Positions 23,336-38,500 of a stretch of 64,000 nucleotides of DNA are shown one piece after another (the first letter of the stretch is position 1; every line of letters starts with the position of its first letter). The position numbers were made by a program, and so were the translations under genes. The stretch covers positions 17,630,001 through 17,694,000 of the forward strand of contig NC_135379.1 of assembly GCF_049243985.1 (NCBI RefSeq). The letters are read 5' to 3'. Under the pieces are notes generated by a model. It saw only the letters and a program-made list of their open reading frames with translations, had not been told where the DNA came from and did no database searches. This stretch comes from Paroedura picta (Eukaryota > Chordata > Lepidosauria > Squamata > Gekkonidae).

Positions 23336-23576
23336 CTATAGTAGTGCCTTCTGGGAATAATTGCTTTGTTGTGACGATGGAGGTTGTTGCGGTGGTGGTG
23401 GTGGGTGGCTGCCTGGGGGTTGAGTCAGGGCCGAGGAGACTACGTTATAGTTTGGCACCTGGGACATAGTTCCAGAATTCGGGTAGGCAGCAATGTCAGC
23501 AGCAGCAGCTGGCGGTGGGCTGTACACTGAAGCTTGGCTGGAGTATGTGCTTCCGGGAACAGAGCCGACCATTGTG
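23336..23576 (-). CDS. STAM: STAM coding exon 14 and stop
   Basis: 241 bases encoding [20 protein letters not shown], a Pro-rich tail with two proline runs, and the conserved end NYSQKALL with stop TAG at 23336-23338. The proline runs are longer than in human. Confidence 0.96.
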
Positions 23577-26500
23577 CTAGAAGTAAAATGGAAAAGGACA
23601 AAACAAATAAAATAAAGGCATAAACAGACTGAGAACAGCAGAGTTCTAGAAAGGTTGGGGGGGGGGGGACAAAACTTGATCAGAATCTCTCCTGGGGGAA
23701 ATTCCTATGCTTATTTTGAACACATAACCAAATCAATATGGCCTAGTGGGATTTGTGTCCAAGGGATGGAAACAATGTGAACAGACCCCTGCTTATACTA
23801 TCCGGGGGACTTTGTGGGGCTGTACAAGCACAAGGACTTTAGGAAAGTTGTGGTGTGTGGAAAGGGGAGTTGTGACAAGGAGGAGGACTTCACAGCAACT
23901 GGCTTGCCCCTTGAGTGGCAGGCGGGTCAAATTTAACGGGGTGTTTTGAGACAAACTGCTTCAAGCCAACAACTCACAACAGTTAATGTAGGAAATTTAG
24001 CTTGGTTGTTCATCAAAAAGATTCAGTGTATTTATAGCCAATTAACTAGTTGTGGGACATCTTTGCGGTTTCTACTGTCCTTTGTTTCTTTTTCATGTAT
24101 GAAATGTGACCTATTTGAGAGAAAACCTGGATGAGCTTTGGTCTCTTATATAACTTTGTCCTAACGACTGTAATAAAGTTTGACGACTTGGAGGAACTGT
24201 TCAGAAGGTTTGTCCATTTATACAACAAGATCCATGGAACCGGCTACTGCATGTCCTTGGACTGCATAATGCTTTCAGCTACATCCCTGAAGAAGATTCG
24301 TATGCCTATTTTTATGGTGGCAACACACCTTGAGGTGACTAATTTTGAGAGGCTTTTAATATCTGGTATTAATATGTGGATCCAGCCGTATGCAGCCATT
24401 TCCAAAAAAGACCTTGCTGCTACACCAGGGGTAGTCAAACTGCAGCCCTCCAGATGTCCATGGACTACAATTCCCAGGAGCCCCTGCCAGCATTCGCTGG
24501 CAGGGGCTCCTGGGAATTGTAGTCCATGGACATCTGGAGGGACGCAGTTTGACTACCCCTGTTCTACACGCTAAATCCTCACACATCCAGTACAACAAGA
24601 ATACTGAATCTAATTCTGGAAAATGTTAAAATTCCGCAACCAGTATATACGTGTGCATGCATACACACACACACAAAGGCGCTATTTAAAATTACTTTAC
24701 CAATATCAGTCAGCTACCAGATTTAAAGTCTGTTTCAAGAAAGCTGCAAATACACATGGAAACAAACATATACACTTTGTTCTGGCTCTGCTGCCCATCT
24801 ACGGTTAGCTGCCTTTGATACACTGGGGAGAAATAGGGGGTGGGGGGGGGGGTCCGTGTTTTCAAATGGTCCATTTTCAAGTTCCCCCTAGTTAAATGGA
24901 GATTTGTTGTTCTAATTTAGGTGATTTGGTGATTTGTATACAGCTCAAAGCAGCTGTCAAAAAATAAAGCAAATAATACAAAAAAAAAAAAAAAACCTTG
25001 AGGCCAAGGTCTTACTGGACTGTACCCCTCTGAGTAGGCTCCAATTTAATGACACCACTGATAAAGAACTCTTGGATATGCTTAAGCAAAGGATGCTCAG
25101 CTCAAGTAACAGTTCAAATTCGAGGTCATGCAACTGCCAGCCAAGCCTTGCTTTCTATAAAGGGAGCATATTGCAGATACTATGAAAATGAATACATCAA
25201 ATGTATTAAGATCAAGTTTCGGTTTGCTTTTGTTTTTGTTTTTTTTTAGTTTTCACAATTACTTTGTATAAGACGTCTGAACTGGCTGGGTAGGTAACCC
25301 TGAACTTGCCGGCGGAGGAACCGTGCCTTGACTGAGAGATGGAAGTTGCTCTGAAGGAAGACTATAGCCTTGAACATGGCCCATCTGTGCATTTCCTGCC
25401 ACCAGATACGCATTACTTTGAGGTTGTCCTGGATAGACCTGAAAAAACAACACAGAAAAGGGCAGAGGTCAAGACAGAAATACTCCACTTCCTTGTCAAC
25501 TGATAAGTTCATTACATTGCTTTGCATTTATCCGTGGAAACATTACTTGGAAACATCTAGGCTTTTTCAGTACAGCAAGCAAACATTGTTTGAAGTCAGG
25601 TTGATTAATCCTAAGTATGAATGAGTGTATAAATAGTACCAATCAATCAATCATCACCACTTGGGAAGCAGAACATAATCTGTTAGCTCCCCACTGTTTT
25701 TCACAATAAACTTTGTATGTTCTTGGTATAAGGGAACAGTAACAGAACAAAGTTATACAAAATTTAGGCAGATTGAAATGCTGTTTCTGTGAACTGAGGC
25801 AGACTGTAAGTGGCCAAGCAGAAGGGACTGTGTCCATGCTTGGATCTTGTGGCCCTTTCTTGAATGCCCAGGGAAATGCCAATCTCCACTTTGGGGTCAG
25901 GAGGTGAATTGCTTCCAGGCCAGGCTGGCCAGGGATTCTGGTTTTTGGGGGGGAGGCATCATCTGGACATGGAATTGGGGTGACTGTGGGTGGAGCCGAT
26001 GTGAATTTCCTGCATTCTGCAGGGGCTTGATGACCCTGGAGATTCCTTCCAACTCTGATTCTGTGATTCTAGAAGAGACTCCACAAATGTCATGCTCAAA
26101 GGGAGGGGTAGTCCATGAATGCTACAACATTCCCTAGGGTCGAAAATCAGTCATTACTGCACAATATGCCTTGCTAAGTCATTATAAGCAAAATTTCTCA
26201 TTGGCACCGTATGTACCACAGGCCTCTAAAACATTCCAACTGGTCCAGCCTTTCAGGCTGGGATACCATCAATACATTGATGACACCCAGATGCATTTGC
26301 TGATGGATGGCCATCGATCTGAACCCCCAGACACTGGCCAGATGCCTGGAGGCTGTGGTGGATTGGCTCAAGTGGAGCTGGATGAAGTTTAATCCAGCAG
26401 AGACGGAGGTCATCTGGATGGGTTGGCATGCTCCAGGTGAGACAGTGCAGCTCCCAAGCCTTGACGGGGTCCAATTAACAGCTTTAGCAACAGTCAAGAA

Positions 26501-29500
26501 TCTGGGCGTGAACGTGAATGCCTCTTTATCTATGGAGGCCAGGTCACCAATATTTCACACAAGGCATTTTATCAACTTTACCAAGGTGTGACCACTAGTA
26601 CCCTACATGCTGGCACTTGACCTAACCACTGTGATCCATGCAACAGTTACCTCTGCCTAGTGAGATCCCTGTGGGACCTTCCTTTTGTTAAGACGCAGCG
26701 CTGGGAAAATTAGTTTTAAATTTATATGTTGCTAAAATGTTGTAATCTGCCCTGAGCCTCTGGGGAAGAGCAGAACAGAAATGCAAAAATAAATAAAATA
26801 CATACCTGAGAGCCAGAAACACCTGACTGTGCCATATAATACTGTTGGTTCTGTAGTTTTGAGTACATAGAATACATTGGATCCTCGTTCATCAACTTGG
26901 TATACAGTGAGAGTGCCTCCATCACTTTGACATTGAGCTCTGAGAGTTCTGAATGTTTCCTGAATAAAATATACAATTATTATTCAGCTGCTATGCATTA
27001 TCTAGTGGCTTTCAGAAACATAGTCCTTTTGGGGAACTATGACTAGATACCCAGACAACCACCAGGGCAAAAATTGTCAAATGTCTCATCGGTTAGAAAG
27101 ACTAACACAGGCTACTGTAAAATCTGTAAAACTCCTATTAAAATGACCCCAACACCTCTCGGTTGTTGGGGTGGTTAGGAGCACGGACTTCTAATCTGGA
27201 TAGCCAAGTTTGATTCCCCACTCCCCTATATGCAGCAAGCTGGATGACCTTGGGCTTGCCACAGCACTGAGAAAGCTGTTCTGACCGAGCAGTGATATCA
27301 GGGCTCTTTCAGCCTCACCTACCTCACAGGTTGTGGGGAGAGGAAAGGGAAGGCAAACATGAGCTGCTTTGAGATTCCTTCAGATAGAGAAAAGCAGCAT
27401 ATAAGAACTAATTCTTTTTGTTCTAAAGTGTCTGAGAATGGTTACCACTAACAAGTCATGTTTAAGACAGCCTTTCCCTATGAATGTCCATCCTTACCTG
27501 TCAATGTCTTCAAGCTTTTCATCAATAAGGGGTCCCATTTGGTGACACATTGCTAGAAATGAAAGTTTAGATTGATCACTGTAAGTCTCATCCAGTTCTA
27601 CAATAAAACTAGCATTAGTAGTGATGATTTGTTTTTAAATTTATGGAAAGCAATTCAATAAAAAGTAAATGTTGACAGATTTTTTTTCCCAGCCCAGTGG
27701 ACTGGGGATTTGGGAGTAAAAAACATTACATAGTTCACTGCCAGGCCTGTTGAAGCCTGTGGTTTCGTCTGGTCTCAGGTCAGAGAACTTTTGTGGCTAC
27801 CAGGTGGGAGAGGGGGTGGCACTGGAAGAAGAAGACATCTGAAAAGTTACCTTCAAGATGGATCAGCTCTGGGAGATCTGGTTGCTCATCAGAAGGATCG
27901 GCACTCTGAAGCATCTGCAACAGCTGATCCATTTTATCCTACAATGAGAGAGGCTCTCTGTATTTGGGTCCCAAGTGATGTAGTACAGGCGTAAGTCAAC
28001 CTGTGGTCCTCCATATATTCATGGACTACAATTCCCATGAGCCCCTGCCAGCAAACGCTGGCAGGGGCTCATGGGAATTGTAGTCCATGGACATCTGGAG
28101 GACCACAGGTTGACTACCCCTGATGTAATACATGTTTGGATGTGCTGAAAGCCATGACATTTTCATTTTACACAGAACACAGCAATATCCTATCAGAAAC
28201 TGATTTTTAAACATTTCCTTTGTTTCAAATATGGCTTGTCAAGTCATACAGGAAGAGAAATGAAACCACAGCTCCATTTGGATAGGTGGGCAGAATTAAT
28301 CATATTGCTCTTTGGATCCTAGCCATATAATTATCATAATGCAACAAATCCCAATCAAAATCTTACTCCCGTGCGCATAAAATGTATAATTGTACGGTTG
28401 GAACACTGTCAGATTTAATGTAACCTCAATAAACAGATGTGATAATACCAGCATAAAATTTACTACCAGAGGCACATCAATGTACGTTTTATATCTAAAG
28501 TCTCTTAAAGTAACCTAACATTTCCACCAATCGGTTGACTAAAATATCAATCCAAATGGCATAAGCCTGCTTACGAGTACAATAATTTTAAAAATGAAAG
28601 CATTCCTGAATTTATATGAGGTAAATATTACCACAACAAGCTTGGTATACGACCTTTATGAAGGAATGGAGTGAAGCCTGTAAAATGGTGTTTCATGTAA
28701 GTTCTGTTAAAAACATTTTTTTTAAGCTATCCTAATTGGAGACATTTAAAATTAATTAAATATTGCTGTTCCTATCAACACGCAACAGAAATACCATCTG
28801 TTCTGAGAAATGTAGGTTATCTGACAAAGTTTCCAATTATAAGTCACATCGAAATAAATGCAAATGTTCCCAATAACGGTGTAGACTATTTGTAAGTGAA
28901 GCAGTATGCTATTCTGCAACACTGTTTTATGTTAGCACCACTACCATCTAGTGGTTCAATGGACAATATCTAGAAGAATTATAGAATCAATATAGAAATT
29001 TAGGAATTTGAAAAGAGCTGCAGACTAATCTGATGTGTGTACGAGCTACATTATCTTCTAGAAAAGTTTAGGATTAAAGAAGAACAGAAATCCTAAGAAA
29101 GCTTGCGCTAAAACAATTATATAAAAAATATTACAAACCCACATGGGTCGAATGCACTCTTAAATACAGAATTCATTAACGTAGTGTAGTGAGTATTTCT
29201 TTTAAAATTTACTAAAATCCTGCCTATTAGGACAGTATAAGAATCAGGTATTAAGAAGAGCAAACTTGAAAGTAAACAGTGCAGAAAAACTCAACACCAG
29301 TCTGAATTAATGTGAGGAAGAAGTGCTTCGAGAGAAAGCTAAAGGTGAAAAACAGTAAAAAGAAGTTTTCTTGTTCAAGCAAAACTGTTTTAAGACATAT
29401 AGTAAGCAAAAAAAGCACCTCTGAAACAAAATATACAAATGCAGGAGGCTGTTACTGAAGGAAAAGGTTAAATTCATAAACTAAAACTGGGAAGGAAGCC

Positions 29501-32500
29501 ATTAGAATCTAGTCCTTTGATCGTGGTATATAAATATAAAATAAATATGTTGAAAGAATGGATACTCAAAGCATGTTACACAAATCTAGTAGTAATAACC
29601 AAGAAAAAACAAAATTTTAGGCTATATTTTCTCACTACTGGCGACAGCTGAAAGAATGTCACCAATGAGCAAACGAAGAGATTTTAAGTACAGTATTTGC
29701 TGGCGTATCAGACTACTTCCCCCCCCTGAAAAACATGCCTTCAAGTGGGGGAGGGGGGGGTTGTCCTATACGCCGGGTGCACTTCAGTTGGGATAAACAT
29801 AGCTGCCCATAGTGGCCCATAGTACTGTAATGTAATGTAACAAGCTCTATATTTTGAGTGGAAATGTTGGGGGGTCACCTTATACGCTGGCAAATACGGT
29901 AGTTAGTAAATGGCTGAGGTTTTTACATACTTCATCAATATAAACTGGTTCTGGCTCCGGTTCAATAGTTTCAACTTGAACTTCATCATTAAATTGCACC
30001 GTTTTCTTCTCAGCTTTCACTGTAAAAATATATTTGAGAAACACTAAACAGCGAGATAACATTTTATAATAAAAATACCATCAGACATGTTGAGAACATG
30101 TATTTGGTCGCCAAAGAATTATCAAAATACTGAACAGGAACATTTTCTTTTCCAAAATTTGAAATATCTAGCCGTATATATTTATCTCTATAAAACTTCT
30201 ATTTCAGCAGTTCATTACCATAACCAGTTCGATATATATTTTCTAACAGAAACACACAAAAAAAGGCCAAGGAATAGTAAAATAGTAAGACCGAAGTCAG
30301 TTGTCCTGGACTAGACATATTTTGCTTTGTTGAAATACCAGCCACTGTATTTTTCTACAGGATGATTATATTACTCACTCATTTCTGGTTCAGCAGTAAG
30401 ATCAGCAGTTACAAAATTAGAAGGAAATAATCCAATCCCTTGATGAGTTTCACCTTTCCACCAATTTGGATCACTATAGGATAAGAAAACAGTAAAAAGA
30501 TTACAGAAGTGCATGGATCTTGTTACAATGTAAAGACTATATTGCTAAAATACTTAACAGAATTCAGCTTCTAATGCCTTGAAGCGAATAGGATTTATAA
30601 TTATTCTAGCAGGTATTTTAAACAAGTATATCCTCTCATTTTTCTACAGCCTCATTCTGCCTCCTCAGCCAGAAATCCGACTGTGATTCTTGACTCCTTA
30701 TCCATAGAGGCACAATTTTCAATAGCACAGCTGGTGTTATTCCATGTGTGCCTAGCCAAACTAGTGCTCCATAACACCTAGCCACAGTCATCCATGAGAC
30801 AGTCACCACTAGATTGGACTTCTGTAACTCGCTGTACATGAGCCTGTCCTTATCCTTGCTCCAGAAACTAAAACTGGTCCAGAATGAAGTAGTCAGGGTC
30901 CTTACAGGCAGGGGTAGTCAACCTGTGGTCCCTCCAGATGTTCATGGACTACAATTCTCATGAGCTCATGGGAACTGTAGTCCATGAACATCTGGAGGAC
31001 CACAGGTTGACTACCCCTGCTTACAGGGACACCCTGGAGAGCACATATTTGTCCCGTGCTCCAAAAGCTGCATTTGTTGCCAGCTGAATTCTGCGTCACG
31101 TTTAAGGTACTGGCATTAGTCCATAATGGCATCCACAGTCCGGGTCCTGCATATCTGAGAGACCACTGAATATTTAATAAAAACAGACTTGCGTTTCCCC
31201 TAAAGATATCCTATAATAATCTAGGGTATAATAAAAAATACCAGGCAAGATTTACTGACTGTGATAAACTTTGTTCTGGGAGAATGTGTAATATATTTTG
31301 CCAAAAAAAATTTCACAAGCCACCTAAAGAAATAAGCTAGGAATCCAAGTGTAAATAATCGACAATTTAACGATAGTTCATTTATAACTGTTTTTCAGTA
31401 CTACCCCACCCCTCTTCCCACAACTACAACAAAAGCGTACTGAGAACTGTGGAAGAACATTCAAGTCCTAGGTCTTCCCTCCAACGGAAGTATCAAGGTC
31501 TCCAAAGCAGAAGAGAAGTGTATAATTTGACTGCTAAAGTGAAAATTAATATGGAATCGTAACTGGATCCATTTACTTCTAAACCAATCCCAGCTGAAAT
31601 GAAAGCGACAAACACAAGCAACACTATGTAAGCTGCAACCTCACACAGTATGGAAGTCCCAATGGCGCAAATCCAATTAACAATTCGATAACCAGTCCAC
31701 AGAATTGCAGCCTCAGGTGATTATGTGCCTTCGCAAAGTCCGGCTTTGCCACAGTTACCTGTCGTCCAGCACAGTGATCAGTTCCCCTGCTTTAAATGTT
31801 AGTTCGTTGTCTTCAGCAGCTTCGAAGTCATAAATAGCACGAACTTTCCGGCCCTCGTGTTTATGGTTTGTTAAGAGGCTCGAGGTGCTTGGATAAAGGC
31901 CGGCAAGGGGCGTTTGCTGTTGTCTTTGTTCTTTCAGTGACAATTCAATAGCTGCAAAAGAGAATTAATCCAATTCAGTTTACAAAAAAAATAAAATAAA
32001 TAACACCCCAAAAATGTAAATAAGACCTCTTTCTGAATTTCAGCTACTCTAAGAACAGCAGAAAAGATTCTAATTTTGCAATTCCAGTAAATGCAACGGC
32101 AGAGAGAACCATGAAGACATGCTGTCACTTTTTGCTGCAGTCACAGAAAGCAGAGAGATGGAAAGTAAGAGCTGTCAATGAGGATTCAGCCACTATACCT
32201 GCAAAAATCATTCCTCTCAGAATGTATGTTTCAGAATTTTTTTCTCTCACGGTATGGGATGGGGATTGCTAGAGGGGAACTGCAAAGACCTGCTGGACAT
32301 GTGAAGCTAACAGCACCAACATTTCAATTGCAATCGTATTCCCCCCCCCCCCCGGCCACCTTTTCTCATAAAATCTTTTTAAAAATATCAGGACTCACCA
32401 AAACAAACTCAAAGCATAAAACATACCTATTTAAATAAGGTATCCAAATCTATGCGATCTAATGCAATTACAAAATCAGATTACGTTTTTTAACGTAGAA

Positions 32501-35500
32501 TTCTACAAGCCCCCAAGCAGTGAGCCTCAATCATTCAGCATTTTGGTCAAGCAGCCTACCTTTAGCTAGATCTTCTTCCTCTTTCTTGTTTGCCACTACT
32601 CCAGGATCTTTGGCTACTAGAGCTGGGCTTGCCTTTGCTTGTTCTGCAGCCTAGTCATGGGACACAGAAAGTTACTACGAAATTCAAAACAAAATCAGAG
32701 ACATATCGGAAACAAGCCTGCTGGAAAGCTACTTATTCTGATTTATCTTTAGAAGCATTAAAGGTAAAGGTATCCCCCTGTGCAAGCATCGAGTCATGTC
32801 TGACCCTTGGGGTGACGCCCTCTAGCGTTTTCATGGCAGACTCAATACGGGGTGGTTTGCCAGTGCCTTCCCCAGTCATTACCGTTTACCCCCCAGCAAG
32901 CTGGGTACTCATTTTACCGACCTCGGAAGGATGGAAGGCTGAGTCAACCTTGAGCCGGCTGCTGGGATCAAACTCCCAGCCTCATGGGCAAAGCTTTCAG
33001 ACGGCTGCCTTACCACTCTGCACCACAAGAGGCTCTGTAATTAGAGTAATTAGTATTACTCTAATGCATTCTGTTACAAACAAGGAGTGAAAGTCATACA
33101 CATTTTTAGACCCTGACATATTGGCTCACAGCAGGATCCACAAGGCAGCTTACAATGTAAATAAACATGGATGCTTTCTTCGCAGCCAAACCTGCTATGG
33201 AACTCTCTCCCAGTCTCTTTACACCTCTCACTACAAGTCTTCCAGCACCAGCACCTCTCTTATTCCAGAAAATTGTTAAGCAGAATCACTGTTTTAACCC
33301 TAGTTTTGATTTTAAGAGTTGCTAGTTTTTATGCTGGCAGACTTTGGTGGTTTTTTTTAATTCACTACTATTATAATAATACCACAATGGCTTTAAGGGC
33401 TAATTCAGTTGCACTGTAAGTGCACAATGAATATCTGAAGTGACCTGTTGTGTCCGTACAGGAAAAAGCAAGCTTCCAACAAACTGTAATCAGCAAGAAT
33501 GTTTGCAGCAAGTAATAATACTGAATTTGCTTGGCAGTTTGAACATTCTGTAGATGAACAGTTTCTTAATACTAGTTGGAACAAAGGTATCAATACTGAC
33601 ATGATTTTGTTTGCTGCCATATCCACTTAGTTAATCACCTAAATAGGTCCCAAAGATTTAATGGAATTCCAAACATGACTACTGGGAGTGGATTTTACAA
33701 TAAACTCCACCTATGAGGTCCAACATCCCCAAAACATAACAAAGCAGTACAATACAATAGGGCAGTGGTCCCCAACCCCCAGTCTGGGGACCGGTACCGG
33801 TCCGTAGATCAGTTGGTACCGGGCCGCAGTTCCTCCTCGTCCCCCTCCCTGGCTGCTGCCTCGGGGGCTGCCCTGCCACTCTGACACCGGCTCACCTTCG
33901 GTGCTCTCCGTTGGCTGCCATGGCTGGGGCTCCCCCTCTGCATGGCACTGCGCAGCTGCTGATGGCAGCGACCCCCAGCGGGCGGCGGGAAAGCAAGTGG
34001 AGCAGGGGTTCAGGCGGCAGCAATGACGTCCCTTGGCAACAGACTACCCCCCCCCCCGGGCTTCAGTAAAATTGTCAAGCGTTGACTGGTCCCCGGTGAT
34101 AAAAAGGTTGGGGACCACTGCAACAAGTAAAGTTACTCCAGACTAATAAGTGCCATAGCACTTGCAAGAAAAAAATCTTGTGAGTGTGATAAGTCTTCAA
34201 ACAGGGAATGGCCAAAAGCCCATAAAATCCCAGCATCGCTTGATACAAAGGTTCCTTCCACATACAGGTCAAAGTAATGAGTATGCCATCGCAAGAGGAA
34301 TCGATCCTAATGCAGATAGCTGTTTGTGTCATTAAATGACCAAATAGCCCAAAAGGTTTTGGGACCAGGACTCAAACATTTACAGACATCTGAACTGGAT
34401 TTACATTGCAACTCAGGCTCGTGACATTATCACATGAGGCTGGAAACTCAACTGATGGATGGTAATCTTATTTTAGTTCCAATTCTCATGAGTAATGGAA
34501 GACATTGGTGGGCTGACATTCTCACTGCCTGAAAGAAGCTACACACACCATCTTTACACTGCATTACTGATATACAATTTATTTTAATGCAAGTCATGAA
34601 ACATTCAGATCATCTCCATAAATCACATCTAGACTCAAGTCCAGTACCTCTTAGAGACCAGCAGGATTTTTGGGATTTAAGCTTTTGAGAGCCAAAGCCC
34701 TCTTAATCAGTATCTGAGCTCTGACACTCTAAAGCTTATATCCGCGAAATCTTGTGGGTCTCCCAAGGTGCTACTGGACTAAAATTTAGCTGTTCTACTG
34801 CAGACCGACACAGCTGTCCTATGAAAATAAATTAAATCTGTAATCCAGCACCCCCTGTTTTGGCACACAGAATACTTGTAACCCATTCATTGATTTTGGA
34901 GCACCACAGAGAAGACTCAGACTGAAAGGACTGCTGTTGAACAGTGGCGGAGAGAATAAAACACTTACTGGGAACACTGGCTCTGCGTTGTGCTACAGGA
35001 ATGAATGCACAATGACTATATTTAAGCAGCACAGTCAAAGAACTTCAGAAATATTACACTGCTCCCAACTTATGTAGTTTTTGCATATTAGCAAGTTACC
35101 TGTGAACCAATAACTGGAAATGTAACGCCTTGCTCTTTAAGATTCTTTATCATAGCGGATATCAAACTAAGTTGAGGGTCATTTTTGAATTCATCCGTCC
35201 ATTCTACCATGAGGGCTTTTAGTTTTTCACAAACCTTTGGGTGACCCTACAACAAAGATAGAAATACATTATTTTCAAGTAAGAATATATAAATAGCTTC
35301 CTTGTGTTACTTTATACTGAATTCCCTGAACCAGATTCTCCCATTTTCAGATGATCAGAAAATATTTACAGAACCAACTAAAGTGTGGTTTTGGAAAGAC
35401 AGTTTTGGAGGGCCACATTCAAATCCATTTCTAGAAACGGCTTCCTATGTACTGTTTAAAAGTTGCATACCAGGTTAGACTTTGTGTATCAGAGATACTT

Positions 35501-38500
35501 TCATCTACCATTTATGACTTCATGAAAATTAAGAGCCATAAAATTTCAAAAGGTGAGAGAAGCCAGATGCCCTTACAACTGTTCACTCCTTTTCTCTAGA
35601 AATTCACTAAAGCCCATGTGCTTTCCGAAGGATATGAAAATACCAGGCTTGTCTGGCATTTATTAACAGATGATATGCTGACTATATCATTTCTTCTCTC
35701 CCCAAACCTAGCTGGCATTCTTCTCTCTCAAGCCAACCTTCGTAATCACTTATAGGATCCATATGTATATTTACAGCCCAACTGCTTTCTGGCTTTTGCT
35801 TCATGTTTCATTTAAACAAATGTTAATTAACTCTAAAAGCATTTTAAAGACATTACCTTATTTAATACGTTGCTCACTTCACTAGCAAAATCTCTTGAAC
35901 AGACTTCTAAATGAAATATTTTACCACAGTTTGAAACGCAGGCTCCTAGAAGCTAAAAACAAGAGGAAAGTAATGAAATATTTGAAAATGCGACTCGGAA
36001 CGTTAAGTTTGGGCCTTCCGAGAAAGCTGCCTACCGTCAAGGCTTGCATGGCAACATGAGGATCCTTGTGGTTCACTCTCTTCATAACAGACCGAAGGCA
36101 GTCCTTAGGCCTAACAAACAAGATTAGCAGTATTTAAAATATTTTATTCCAAAACACAATGCTTAGTAAAAGGAAAAAAACTTTACCCATATAAAAAGAA
36201 ATTAAGAATAACCCTCTGTATCAGTTTCAGGAGAGGTAACAAAAGTCTCTTCTGAAGTATATGTAAAGGTAAAGGTATCCCCTGTGCAAGCACCGAGTCA
36301 TGTCTGACCCTTGGGGTGACGCCCTCCAGCGTTTTCATGGCAGACTCAATACGGGGTGGTTTGCCAGTGCCTTCCCCAGTCATTACCGTTTACCCCCCAG
36401 CAAGCTGGGTACTCATTTACCGACCTCGGAAGGATGGAAGGCTGAGTCAACCTTGAGCCGGCTGCTGGGATCGAACTCCCAGCCTCATGGGCAAAGCTTT
36501 CAGACGGCTGCCTTACCACTCTGCGCCACAAGAGGCTCATGAAGTATATGTACTAGGTAAGATTATAATTTAAAATTGACTATTGCACCCAAAGAGTTAT
36601 TCATTTCACAATAATGACTCCATAAATCTACTTGCTTGCTTGCCCAGTGAAAGTGGCAGGGTGGAGGGAGAACCACTGTTCCTTTCCTTCATGGAGATGT
36701 GAAGGGGAGGTAGGGAATTGTTCCCGTCCATCAGAAACTGTCTAGAACAGCCTTTCTCAAGTTTTTTTTACCATTGAGAAGTCCCTGAATCATTCTTCAG
36801 ATGTCAAGAAACCCCAGGAGTCGCACAATGATGCCAAGTATGGTTGAGAAGCATAGCTGTGTACACACCCACCTGGGGCCCCTACCCTTCTCATCACCCC
36901 TCCAGGCCCAACACTGGCCATTTTGGGAAGGGGAGATGGGTCAACATGACCATATATGATGTTACCGACTCTGAGCCAACCAGAAAGGGTGGACTATAAA
37001 AATAATTATTATTAAATCACTCAATTTTTAACATATTTTTAAAAAATGTGTTAGATATTTAACTAACTCTCAGCCATTCAGGAAACCCTTCTAGAGCTGT
37101 CAAGAAACCCCAGGGTTTCATGAAACTCTGGCTGAAAAAGCTTAGGTGTAGGAGAATGACACTGCCAGTACCTCCTTAGAAAGGGTGGGAGGTCACAAGT
37201 GGGTCACTAGGTTAAAGAGTATAAATCTAGTATCTCTCAGTCCAGACTTCTTGTCACCTTCATAGACAATATTTTATTATTTTTATTACATTTATATACC
37301 ATCCTCCCTTGCATCTTAGGGCAGGCAACAGAAAACCATATGACATAAGTTCAATAACTGCATCAATAACAATAACAACATCACTTACAATTGAACATCT
37401 GATTGCTTACTGTTTAACCGTTCAGATTTTGACTGTAACCCTGCAGATTAGTCAGTAGAGTCCCATGATGTGCTTAATGGGCATATCTGAATGGGAGGGG
37501 GCTCTGGGGGCCCAACAGATGTCAATTTGTTGACTTCAACCTTATGCTTGGCAGAAGAGCTTCGTTTTGCTGGCCCTGAGGAATGGTGCTAGCTCCTCAG
37601 AACAACCAAGTTAAATATTTATTGTTTAGAATCTAGAGAGGCGTTTCTGAGGAGGTGCGATAAGCTTGCATCTTCAGCACCTAATAGCAAGCATGGCCCC
37701 ATCTGCCAACCAGGTCTATATGCAAACAATATGTTTTTCTGCCAACTTACGAGAAGTACATGCAACTGTGTCTGGACTTGGCAATTGTGAGGATGGGTGC
37801 AGGTGCAGAAGCGGAAGCTGCAGGTGGGCAGATCTCTCTGTACTATCAGAGGAAGACAGCCAGAGCAACATGGAAAGCCGCAGAGCAGGGGACAGGTTAT
37901 TATTTATTGTACGGCATGCATCTAATATAGCCAGAAGATCCTAAGATCTGGCTACTGGGCAAGAAACATTTGGAAATGAATTGCCATTGCCTGCCTCCAT
38001 GTCATGACCCTGGTATTCCTTGGAGGTCGCCTTTCCAAGTGCTAGCCAGGGTCAACCCTGCTTGGCTTCCAAGATCTAATGGTATCAGGCTTGCCTGTGC
38101 TATCCACACTGGGTAAAGGACAGGTGAGAAGGCAGACTGGTGAGGGAGGGGCAGGCAGACCACCAAAGAGGGGGGTTATGGTGCACTGGAAGGGAAGGAG
38201 GTGAAGAATAGTTCTGAGTATAAAGGAGCAAGGAAGGCATGGAAGGAGAAAGAGTGAGAAACGGCCACCAGTGGAAAGAAAGGGAGGTGGTGGCAAGGCA
38301 GAAAGAGAAACTGAACCCAGAGGAGACCTTCCCTGTGCGTTTCTCACCAGTTCTCACTTCTACATTATATAATGGCCCAAAGTATTATTTGTTCAATCAC
38401 CTTCTTTAGAAATAGAAGTTTACAATCTTTTGGACTATCAAGAACGGGAAACAGTCTCAGTTTCAGAGAGCAAGGTTGGATGCCAATCTCAGACAGTGTT

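Noticed and set aside
24131-24425. Plus-strand frame ([20 protein letters not shown]) in STAM intron 13
   Set aside because: Protein-like at first sight, but it runs straight into a MITE and has no recognised homology or splice support. It may be an old transposon piece.
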